Assembly: GCA_045603225.1 (NCBI GenBank) | Contig: JAZULT010000047.1 | Location: forward strand, 1-64,000 | DNA from: RGIG9115 sp045603225 | GTDB taxonomy: Bacteria > Bacillota > Clostridia > UBA1381 | Direction: 5' to 3' | Length of the DNA stretch: 64,000 nucleotides | Shown here: piece after piece, positions 57,101 through 64,000 of the stretch | Position numbering within the stretch: position 1 is the first letter of the stretch | How the letters are laid out: each line of letters starts with the position of its first letter | Translations under genes and position numbers: made by a program | Notes under the pieces: model-generated | Database searches by the model: none | Told to the model about the DNA's origin: nothing | The model's input: the letters and a program-made list of their open reading frames with translations, nothing else

Positions 57101-58066
57101 TTATTCCTCCGTGAATTCAAATTTGATATGATGTACCTTTTCTTCATCGGGATTTAAAAATTCGAGTGTACCGTCCTTACGCATAACGTCACGCCCGTCA
57201 GGAGTGCAGTTTCCCGGTTCAAGTCCGAGTACATAATCATACTCACCCATCATTTTCCATTCGGTAAAATATTTAAGCTCATCGGTATCATAAGTCATTA
57301 CAAGACCTTTTTTAATATCATCATTGTAAATTGAAACCTTAGCCTTGCCTTTAAGAGTATGATAATAACACATTTCCTGATATCCTGCCTGAGGCTTTTC
57401 CATTACGAGACAGTTTTCGGTATCGGTTGCTGCATGGTCATCTCTCGGAACAACCTTTTCCGCAGGAATTGTAACCTTTGCATTTTCACTTAAAAGAGGA
57501 TAACCCATATTGCAATGATAAAGAACCTCAAGGGGACACGTTTCCGAGCCGATATTCTTTATTTTGTCAGTAAGATAAATCGCATTTTCACCAAACGGAC
57601 AAAAATATTCACGCTCCAGTATCAGCTTATGCCCGAAAAGCGAAGCATCTCTTACTATGGCTTTTATACGTATTCCGTCATTGGTAGTTTCGTGATAGAT
57701 ATTTTCGCACGGAACGTGTGAAATATTACCGTGAAGCGGAAGTTCTTCACCGTCATCAACACATGGCGAGCCCACCGCAGTAAGTCCGCAGGTTGTAAAA
57801 AAGCCTGCCGTAAACGATTTCAAAAATCCTGAACCTTTGTTGTCATAATAAGTCGGTGCAGTGTATCCGCACGGTGCAAAATAACCGTAATTTACACCTT
57901 TAAAAGACAGTCTTGAAATGTCTCCGCATCTGTCGGCAGACACGGTAAACTCAAGTCCGTTTCCGTTCCGTACGTTCAGAAGTCTCATACCGTCGCCTTT
58001 GCCACCGCAAAGTCTGACTTCTTCAGCTCCGCGTATTTGCAATTCATTTCCTAAATATTTATTCAT
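57101..58066 (-). CDS. Aldose 1-epimerase-like protein (DUF4432 type)
   Basis: A 321-aa beta-sandwich protein of the galactose-mutarotase superfamily. Recognisable segments include EFTVSADRCGDISRLSFKG, TAGFFTTCGLTAVG, LHGNISHVPCE, LEVLYHCNMGYPLL (catalytic-type His) and the C-terminal GLEPGNCTPDGR (Glu). Such proteins interconvert sugar anomers and often sit in catabolic operons. Here it would feed the isomerase with the correct anomer. GGGGAG precedes the ATG. Confidence 0.85.
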   Translation of the reverse strand: MNKYLGNELQIRGAEEVRLCGGKGDGMRLLNVRNGNGLEFTVSADRCGDISRLSFKGVNYGYFAPCGYTAPTYYDNKGSGFLKSFTAGFFTTCGLTAVGSPCVDDGEELPLHGNISHVPCENIYHETTNDGIRIKAIVRDASLFGHKLILEREYFCPFGENAIYLTDKIKNIGSETCPLEVLYHCNMGYPLLSENAKVTIPAEKVVPRDDHAATDTENCLVMEKPQAGYQEMCYYHTLKGKAKVSIYNDDIKKGLVMTYDTDELKYFTEWKMMGEYDYVLGLEPGNCTPDGRDVMRKDGTLEFLNPDEEKVHHIKFEFTEE

Positions 58067-58122
58067 ATAATTTCACTCCCCTTTTGCATTAAGGTTAATT
58101 ATAACAGAAAACAAAAAACTTG

Positions 58123-59574
58123 TCAACATAATCCTCTGACTGCATCATAAATTCCTTTATATGCTTCAAAATACTTCTTATAAATCTCATTTTTCGCAAT
58201 GTCGGGATAATACGTCTTTTTTTCTTTGACAAATTTGCTTTTTGCTTCTTTAAGGTCTTTACAAACTCCCGATGCAACCGCTGCAAGCATACACGTACCG
58301 CAGGTCCCGGCTTCTCCCGCATCAAGTGCGGTTATCGGTTTCCCGATTATATCTGCTTTAATCTGAAGCCATACCTCCGACTGCGCTCCGCCGCCTGTTG
58401 CAAACAGCCTGTCCGGATTTATCCCGGCACTTTCAAGACGGTCTATATTTACCATAATCTCATATGTTACACCTTCCATAAGTGCTTTATAGAAATGCGC
58501 ATCTGTATGTTCAAGTGTAAGACCTATTATTGCCGCTTTTGAATTATTATCCATGTATGGAGTTGCCGCACCTGCAAAATGCGGCATTACAAGTATGCCT
58601 GTAGGATCATCAGGGATACTGCTGTCAAGCTTTGCATAAACATTGCCCGTTTCATGCTTTGCAAAATTGTCTCTGTACCACTTTATCACTGCACCTCCTG
58701 TATATGAAAAGGCGTAGCAAACATACGTACCGTCGAAAACATACGGTACAACGGCATATCCTGACCGATACAGCTCTTCATTATCGGGGATACTGTCAAA
58801 AACAGGAGTTATGCATTCAACCGTTCCTGTTCCGTCAGTTGCGTTTCCGGGTTCCGATACACCTGCACCGACAGCCGCCGCAACCTGGTCATGACTTCCG
58901 TTCATTATCTTTATATTTCCGATTCCGAGCTCAGGCTTTGCTGTACCTGCAATATTTCCGGAAGGAACCGGCTCTGACATAAGAGATACATCAACACCTG
59001 CCGCATCAAACACTTCCTTGCTCCAGCATCTGTTTCTGATATCAAGTGCCATTGTACGTGCCGCAAGGGAATAATCTATCTGACGTTTTCCTGTAAGCAT
59101 ATATACGATATAGTCCTCCATAAGAAGAACGCATTTTGCTTTTTTATATATTTCCGGTCTGTTTTTCTTTATCCACATTACTTTCGGAAGACTGTACATC
59201 TGGTGCGGTTTTACACCGGTAATGGAAATAATTCTTTCTTCTCCGACTTTATCGCAAAGCTCTTTTACCTCATCCTCACCTCTCGGATCGGTATAAAGCA
59301 TAGTCGGGAGAAGCGGTTTATCATCTTCTCCGAGTATCACAAAGGCTTCACCGAAAGTGGTTACGCCTATTATACCAATACCACTGTATTTTTCCGCAGT
59401 AACCTTTATCACCTCCAGCACGCTGTCAAATACATCTCCGGCATCCATTTCATGCTCTCCGCCTTTTCGTGATACATCGTATTCACGGTATTCATTATGT
59501 ACAAATCCACCGTCTTCATTATATAATGTAAGCTTACAGCCTGTTGTTCCGACATCAAGTCCGCCTATATACAT
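58123..59574 (-). CDS. FGGY-family carbohydrate kinase
   Basis: A 483-aa ATP-dependent sugar kinase with the two actin-like domains. GLDVGTTGCKLTLYN is the phosphate-binding loop; MLYTDPRGEDE and GSHDQVAAAVGAG lie in the sugar site; ATGGGAQSEVWLQIKADI is the C-terminal family signature. It probably phosphorylates the ketose made by the adjacent isomerase. Family members take xylulose, fuculose, rhamnulose or glycerol; the residues do not let me choose. It lies 4 nt after the isomerase stop. Confidence 0.9.
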   Translation of the reverse strand: MYIGGLDVGTTGCKLTLYNEDGGFVHNEYREYDVSRKGGEHEMDAGDVFDSVLEVIKVTAEKYSGIGIIGVTTFGEAFVILGEDDKPLLPTMLYTDPRGEDEVKELCDKVGEERIISITGVKPHQMYSLPKVMWIKKNRPEIYKKAKCVLLMEDYIVYMLTGKRQIDYSLAARTMALDIRNRCWSKEVFDAAGVDVSLMSEPVPSGNIAGTAKPELGIGNIKIMNGSHDQVAAAVGAGVSEPGNATDGTGTVECITPVFDSIPDNEELYRSGYAVVPYVFDGTYVCYAFSYTGGAVIKWYRDNFAKHETGNVYAKLDSSIPDDPTGILVMPHFAGAATPYMDNNSKAAIIGLTLEHTDAHFYKALMEGVTYEIMVNIDRLESAGINPDRLFATGGGAQSEVWLQIKADIIGKPITALDAGEAGTCGTCMLAAVASGVCKDLKEAKSKFVKEKKTYYPDIAKNEIYKKYFEAYKGIYDAVRGLC

Positions 59575-59578
59575 AATC

Positions 59579-60973
59579 TTACTCCTCTATGCTTACTACA
59601 TCATATCCGAGGTAGTATTTAAATGCTTCTTCAAGTATATCCTTTACATGACCGTTTGCAACCGTTGTATGATGCTTGAAACCGCCTCTTGCAAGCTTAA
59701 TAAGCTTCTTCTGGAGATTATCAATTTTAGCCACTCCGCCACAGCCGAAGAATTCTTTTTCTATATCCTCGCCTGTAAATTCACCTTCGCTGAAATAGAT
59801 TGTAATTTTTCCGTCCTCTGTTTTGCAATTTGAGAATGTCATCGGGAATGCTGCTATTCTTCCTTCATTTGTCCCCCAGCCACTTCCGGGGTCACCTTTG
59901 TCGAACATCTTATGCGATGTAACAGTTCCTTTTCCTGCCATTAATTTCTGAGCAGTTGAACCGCAGTGGAACAGTATAACCTTATCGGGATCATCACCGT
60001 AATTATTGTTCCAGTCAAGACAAGCCGCCGGGCCCTGTGTCGCAAGCGACAGAGCACGCATTGTAATTGCAGAACACATATCAATTTCGCATGAAGCAAC
60101 AATTCCTCTGTCGTTAAGCTCTGAGATAAGTACGCAAGGACATACTCTCAGATATGTTTCCATTTCGTTCCAGCATCTGAGTGCAATTGCATCAAGGTGG
60201 TAAGCTTCTATATACTCATCAATTACAACACTGATTTTTGAAAGCATAGTTTTTTTATCTTCAGGAACATTTGTAAAATCGGTATAGTTCTCAAGAGATT
60301 TCTTTTTAGCAAGAACCTTTTCATCGTCATCAGCCTTGCCTCGCACAAATTCAAACAGCTCCGACAAATCAAAGCATTCTACGTTAATTCCGTGACGCTG
60401 CATTGTAAGCTCGTCAAAACGGACTGTTTTGAACGCAGTAGTTCTGGCTCCTATACAACCTATAGTGAAACGCTTCATTCCGTTCACAACACGGCAGACT
60501 GCCGCAAAATCATGAAGATTCTGTGCAAACTCAGCAGACAACGGATGTACAACATGAGGTGTCATTACAGTATATGGTACTTTGTACTGTTCAAATACAT
60601 CCGTAACCGAGAACTTTCCGCAATATGCATCACGTCTGTGCTTAAAATCCATTTTGCCGATTTCATCAGGATATGCCTGCATAAGAATCGGAACCCCTGC
60701 ATCCTGAAGTGCCGCAATAGCGCCATTCTCATCAACGAAAATCGGCATACATAAGATTACACCGTCATATTCTCCCTCATGTGACTTCAGCCATTTCGCA
60801 TAAAGTCTTCCTTCATCACGTGTTTCCACAGCTCCGTAGCGTGTTGCATCCTTGTCCATCATAATATATTCGTATCCGGCATCCGTAACCGCTTTTACCA
60901 TGTCGTCACGAGCTCCTTCTATAAGCTCCGCCGGCATAAAGCCTCTGTTTCCGAAATAAAGTGCAAATTTCAT
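59579..60973 (-). CDS. L-fucose/L-arabinose isomerase-family protein
   Basis: A 464-aa member of the fucose/arabinose isomerase superfamily (COG2407-like). The N-terminal Rossmann-like half (ALYFGNRGFMPAELI, GVILCMPIF) is followed by the metal-binding half with ALRCWNEMETYLR (Glu), SCEIDMCSAITMRAL (Glu/Asp) and VILFHCGSTAQKLM (His). It should interconvert an aldose and a ketose as the first step of the operon. The start at 60973 has AAAGGA at about 9 nt; an ATG six codons earlier is possible. Confidence 0.85.
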   Translation of the reverse strand: MKFALYFGNRGFMPAELIEGARDDMVKAVTDAGYEYIMMDKDATRYGAVETRDEGRLYAKWLKSHEGEYDGVILCMPIFVDENGAIAALQDAGVPILMQAYPDEIGKMDFKHRRDAYCGKFSVTDVFEQYKVPYTVMTPHVVHPLSAEFAQNLHDFAAVCRVVNGMKRFTIGCIGARTTAFKTVRFDELTMQRHGINVECFDLSELFEFVRGKADDDEKVLAKKKSLENYTDFTNVPEDKKTMLSKISVVIDEYIEAYHLDAIALRCWNEMETYLRVCPCVLISELNDRGIVASCEIDMCSAITMRALSLATQGPAACLDWNNNYGDDPDKVILFHCGSTAQKLMAGKGTVTSHKMFDKGDPGSGWGTNEGRIAAFPMTFSNCKTEDGKITIYFSEGEFTGEDIEKEFFGCGGVAKIDNLQKKLIKLARGGFKHHTTVANGHVKDILEEAFKYYLGYDVVSIEE

Positions 60974-61004
60974 ATTACTTTTTCCTTTCATTTTTATATT
61001 TTTC

Positions 61005-61032
61005 TTGATTTTATCATTATTTGTGGTATAAT
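61005..61032 (+). promoter_or_regulatory. Promoter of the deacetylase-PocR/AraC pair
   Basis: -35 TTGATT (about 61005-61010), 16-bp spacer, -10 TATAAT (61027-61032). The gap to the divergent isomerase gene is about 138 bp and probably holds operators for both directions. Confidence 0.65.
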
Positions 61033-61111
61033 TATAGTTAATAATATACTGAAATGTGTAAAATCATCCTAAAAAATAGAATGAATACACAGCCAAGAAA
61101 GGAAAGATATT

Positions 61112-61972
61112 ATGAGATACATATTTTTAAGATACCCGGAAGGGAAAGCAAAGGCAGTAACATTCAGCTACGATGACGGATGCAGTGCTGATATGCGTAT
61201 GGCGAATACCCTTACAAAGTACAATATGAAAGGTACATTTAATTTTAACTGTGCCAAATTAAGAGACCGGAATTTCACAAAAGAAGAAGTTATAGAAAAT
61301 TTTCTGTCAAAAGGTCATGAAATTGCAACTCACGGTGCAATGCACATCGCAAACGGTGCGGCACGTCCGATTGACGGAATCAAAGATACACTCGAATGTC
61401 GTGCGGAGCTTGAAAACAGATACGGAATGATTATACGCGGTATGGCATATCCCGACAGCGGAATAACACGTTTTTCGAATACTGCTGAATACGAAAATAT
61501 AAAGAGATATCTTACTGACCTCGATATAGCATATGTACGTACTTTAGCAGGCGATAACAATTCATTCACGCTTCCGACAGACTGGCACGCATGGATGCCG
61601 ACAGCACACCACAATAATCCTGATATTATAAAGTATATGGTGGAATTTGTAAACATCGACATTGATAAAATACATTCTGCATCAAGATATCCGAGACTTT
61701 TCTATGTATGGGGACACAGCTATGAGTTTGACAATAACAACAACTGGGATTTGCTTGATACAATATGCGAAACACTCGGCGGAAAAGACGATACATGGTA
61801 TGCAACAAATATGGAAATATACAACTATGTAACAGCATACAACTCTCTCGTTTTCAGCGTTGACAGAAAGATTATTTACAACCCGACACTGATTGATATA
61901 TGGTTTGACCTTGACGAAAAGCCTTATAAAATTGCATCGGGTGAGACACTTAAAATAAAAGAGGATATATAA
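61112..61972 (+). CDS. Polysaccharide-deacetylase-like (CE4-fold) protein
   Basis: A 286-aa protein with the NodB/CE4 fold and no signal peptide. AVTFSYDDGCSADMR is motif 1 (catalytic Asp and metal Asp) and GHEIATHGAMH is motif 2 (two metal-binding His). MAYPDSG matches motif 3 and FYVWGHSYEFD motif 4 (His). Cytoplasmic members act on sugar or oligosaccharide amides or esters, and some are allantoinase-like. Divergent from the sugar operon and 2 nt before a regulator gene, it probably serves the same substrate. Confidence 0.8.
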   Translation: MRYIFLRYPEGKAKAVTFSYDDGCSADMRMANTLTKYNMKGTFNFNCAKLRDRNFTKEEVIENFLSKGHEIATHGAMHIANGAARPIDGIKDTLECRAELENRYGMIIRGMAYPDSGITRFSNTAEYENIKRYLTDLDIAYVRTLAGDNNSFTLPTDWHAWMPTAHHNNPDIIKYMVEFVNIDIDKIHSASRYPRLFYVWGHSYEFDNNNNWDLLDTICETLGGKDDTWYATNMEIYNYVTAYNSLVFSVDRKIIYNPTLIDIWFDLDEKPYKIASGETLKIKEDI

Positions 61973-61974
61973 AA

Positions 61975-62793
61975 ATGCCTGTTCAACTGCAAAATGATGA
62001 GCTGTCAGAGCTTATGGAAAACTTTTATGTTCTTACCGGTATACGTATGGTTTTATTTGATGAAAACTATAACGAGATAATATCTTATCCCAAAAACGGT
62101 ACTCCCTTCTGTTCATATATGCGGCAAAATGCAGAATTTGACTGCAAATGCAGACTCAGCGACCGCACAGCTTTTGAAAAGTGCCGCAAATCAAAAGATA
62201 TAACCGTTTATAAATGTCACGCCGGACTGATTGAAGCAACGGCACCGATTATGGAAAACGGCATGATTATCGGATATATAATGTTCGGTCAGATTACGGA
62301 TGACAAAACAAAAGAGGAGCTTTTCAGAAGCTTCCGTGACGAGAACATTGCTCATCTTATAAAGAAAATAAAATACAAAACAAAAAAACAGATTTATGCC
62401 GCATCTAAAATTCTCGATGCATGTACAGGATATATTCTGCTTAAAGAAATGATTAAACCAAGCCGCAGACAGCTTATAAATAATATCGAAGGTTTTATAG
62501 AAGCACACATAGATGAGGAAATTTCTGTTCAGAGACTGTGCCGTGAATTTTCCGTAAGCCGAACACAGCTCTATGAAGCAGTCGGAAAATACATAAATGG
62601 CGGTATCGCTACACACATCAGAGAAAAACGCCTCCTTCACGCCGAAAAGCTTGTAAAAAATACAGATAAATCTGTTTCTGTTATTTCTTCCGAATCAGGC
62701 TTTAGCGACTATAATTATTTTCTCCGGGTGTTTAAAAAACGGTTCGGAATATCTCCTAAAAAAATGCGGAATACAGTATCGAAGATTATGTAG
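61975..62793 (+). CDS. PocR-domain AraC-family regulator
   Basis: A 272-aa regulator. The N-terminal PocR sensory domain (about 5-165) has the Cys-rich pattern C-x3-M..FDCKCRLSD..FEKCRKS..YKCHAGLIEATAPI and GYIMFGQITD. The C-terminal AraC helix-turn-helix (ISVQRLCREFSVSRTQLYEAVGKY, VISSESGFSDYNYFLRVFKKRFG) completes it. PocR domains bind small hydrocarbon derivatives in known cases. It is coupled to the deacetylase gene and likely controls the divergent isomerase operon. Confidence 0.9.
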   Translation: MPVQLQNDELSELMENFYVLTGIRMVLFDENYNEIISYPKNGTPFCSYMRQNAEFDCKCRLSDRTAFEKCRKSKDITVYKCHAGLIEATAPIMENGMIIGYIMFGQITDDKTKEELFRSFRDENIAHLIKKIKYKTKKQIYAASKILDACTGYILLKEMIKPSRRQLINNIEGFIEAHIDEEISVQRLCREFSVSRTQLYEAVGKYINGGIATHIREKRLLHAEKLVKNTDKSVSVISSESGFSDYNYFLRVFKKRFGISPKKMRNTVSKIM

Positions 62794-62809
62794 GGGACGG
62801 CATCCCGAT

Positions 62810-62892
62810 AATGTCATTAACTTAACAGATAAATTACAGCGATATATCGCTAAATTATAATTTACTGTAAAAAGTCTTAAGTTAATGACATT
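62810..62892. repeat. MITE-like element with perfect 16-bp inverted ends
   Basis: The ends AATGTCATTAACTTAA (62810-62825) and TTAAGTTAATGACATT (62877-62892) are perfect inverted repeats. The 51-bp interior holds the palindrome AGCGATATATCGCT (62838-62851) inside an imperfect longer palindrome. No ORF. Related copies are at 31010-31142 and, collapsed to joined ends, 6917-6956. Size, palindromic ends and intergenic position suggest a miniature transposable element; no matching transposase is in the window. Confidence 0.72.
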
Positions 62893-63004
62893 GAGTCCGA
62901 CAGTTCTAAAAATCTGAGTCAGTTCGAAAGAGGTATGACGGTCTATCTGTTTCATGAAATAGTCAGCAAAAACCGAAAGATAATTAATTTTAATCAACAA
63001 AAAT

Positions 63005-63040
63005 TGAGGACGATTGCAAAAAGCAATGTCCTCATTTTTT
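63005..63040. terminator. Bidirectional terminator hairpin
   Basis: TGAGGACGATTGC (63005-63017) pairs with GCAATGTCCTCA (63023-63034), followed by six T on the plus strand and a T-rich stretch on the minus strand. It can end the Cys-rich protein gene (stop at 63062) and read-through from the PocR gene. Confidence 0.85.
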
Positions 63041-63061
63041 AAGCTGTTACTTTAAACAGCT

Positions 63062-63889
63062 TCAGCAACCGCAGTTGCAACCCGGATTTCCGGGATCTAA
63101 ATCGCATTTTTCAGGAGGAAAAAATTCATCAACAGGGAACTCAATTCTTTCAAACAAGTCACAAGGGTTATCATCTGTTGCGCCAACACACTCTTTCTGA
63201 GGCACACAGAAGTCATACGACGGAATAAGTAACTGTACACGGCGTTCAAGCTTCACGATTGAGAAAATACCGATAGATACAAATACACGTTTCTGCTCAC
63301 CGTCAAGAATGAGTCTGTCGTCAAACACTCTGCATACAGATTCAGGTACACTCGAAATGTCTATACAACAATCGTCACAGCAACCGCAGTTATCTTTAAT
63401 GTCAATCACTTTAGCACCGAGAGCAATCGGTTCAACTACTTCAACAACAGCTTTCGGCATGTTTGTTTTGCGCCACAGCTGAGAGTCGAATGCATCTTCC
63501 TTGTAATCGGACGAGAATATTTTTGCATTACCCTCAGAACCGTAAAGAATAACCTTTTTGTCGAATGTAGCCAGACCTTCTACTTCACAAGGTTTGCCTG
63601 TACCTGTATATACAGCAAGCGTTACCTTGAAGAAGTATTTTAAGTCAACAGAGTAATATCCACGGTTGAACGGCACGGATTCTACATCTGAGAAAACCCA
63701 GATTATTTCCGCTTTGATACATTTAACACTTATAGCTCTGTCAACAACACACTGTCCTTCCGCAGTCAGGTACACCCTTATATTTTCCAGGCAATCTTTG
63801 TCACGGCAACTGTCATATACCTTATCTGTATGTATGCATACTGCTTCCCGGAAGCTTTGTTCATTATTGCATTGTTCGCTCATATTCAT
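63062..63889 (-). CDS. Conserved Cys-rich protein of unknown function, possibly spore-associated
   Basis: A 275-aa soluble protein without signal peptide. The sequence is mostly beta-rich with Cys clusters: CIHTDKVYDSCRDKDCLE near the N-terminus, NCGCCDDCCID in the middle and NPGCNCGC at the C-terminal end. I recognise the N-terminal pattern from uncharacterised clostridial proteins but know no established function. Cys-rich, envelope-like composition suggests a spore-coat or metal-binding structural protein; this is inference. AAAGGAAG lies about 6 nt before the chosen ATG at 63889; another ATG two codons later is possible. Confidence 0.7.
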   Translation of the reverse strand: MNMSEQCNNEQSFREAVCIHTDKVYDSCRDKDCLENIRVYLTAEGQCVVDRAISVKCIKAEIIWVFSDVESVPFNRGYYSVDLKYFFKVTLAVYTGTGKPCEVEGLATFDKKVILYGSEGNAKIFSSDYKEDAFDSQLWRKTNMPKAVVEVVEPIALGAKVIDIKDNCGCCDDCCIDISSVPESVCRVFDDRLILDGEQKRVFVSIGIFSIVKLERRVQLLIPSYDFCVPQKECVGATDDNPCDLFERIEFPVDEFFPPEKCDLDPGNPGCNCGC

Positions 63890-63892
63890 CAA

Positions 63893-64000
63893 TCTTCCTT
63901 TCTGTTTTATAGTTGAGCTTTACGGAGGATTATGTTATTTTATCCGCCGTTAATATAAAATATGCTGTTTTTTATTTTTTGTTCACTTATTTTATTGACA
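63893..64000. other. Window-end intergenic sequence with a -35 element
   Basis: AT-rich, no gene. The last six bases are TTGACA (63995-64000) on the plus strand, probably the -35 of a promoter for a gene beyond the window. Confidence 0.4.

Noticed and set aside
62695..63000. 101-aa minus-strand ORF across the MITE-like element
   Set aside because: It translates the repeat and the antisense end of the PocR-AraC gene; no ribosome binding site and no domain.

Overview
The window (about 40% GC by eye, strong sigma-A promoters with TTGACA / 17 bp / TATAAT, AGGAGG ribosome binding sites) looks like a chromosome segment of an anaerobic, Gram-positive member of the Clostridia. Support: rubrerythrin, an [FeFe]-hydrogenase maturase (HydE), ECF-type vitamin transporters, S-layer-homology (SLH) surface proteins, dockerin modules, a BspA-type leucine-rich protein and a dense set of plant or host glycan genes. 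A gut or rumen polysaccharide degrader is the likeliest source; the genus cannot be fixed from the sequence. I saw no tRNA, rRNA, CRISPR array, phage or intact insertion sequence.

Layout. 1-310: intergenic DNA with a three-way-junction fold and an array of small hairpins. 311-1518: rubrerythrin and BioY. 1536-4059: ribosomal/transcription operon rpmG-secE-nusG-rplK-rplA with a clear promoter and terminator. 4141-4674: queT behind a preQ1-I riboswitch. 4727-7898: transporter plus RpiR regulator, and a LysR regulator divergent from an SGNH esterase. 9295-11622: ComEC-like protein. 11639-20656: two cytoplasmic beta-helix (GH28-like) proteins, HydE, a giant BspA-like surface protein and an AraC regulator. 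20809-25653: pepP-radA and three neighbouring proteins sharing one C-terminal domain. 25802-30846: amino-sugar block (NagA, a NagB-ROK kinase fusion, a NahK-like kinase, a nucleotidyltransferase) interrupted by a candidate type I toxin-antitoxin locus at 28501-28769. 31166-44850: surface block of two SLH proteins, two dockerin proteins and a TetR regulator. 45228-49532: copper-amine-oxidase-like surface protein, two CobW-type GTPases behind a structured leader, and an alpha/beta hydrolase. 49577-56068: a probably acquired glucuronoxylan locus (GH115, UxaC, SDR, UxuA, AraC, and a truncated GH39). 56249-60973: isomerase-kinase-epimerase-aldolase operon for an unidentified sugar. 61112-63889: deacetylase, PocR-AraC regulator and a Cys-rich protein.

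How it fits together. Surface proteins are held by SLH domains and possibly paired through cohesin-like and dockerin-like modules. Imported oligosaccharides are de-esterified and cut inside the cell (SGNH, GH28-like, GH115), and monomers are fed into central metabolism through the glucuronate, amino-sugar and isomerase-kinase-aldolase routes, each with a local regulator of the RpiR, LysR, AraC or PocR-AraC type.

The most unusual items are the convergent small-RNA/toxin-like locus at 28.5-28.8 kb, the NagB-ROK fusion, the SLH/cohesin-like/dockerin cluster, the CobW-DUF1980-like fusion with its leader, and several intergenic repeat families.
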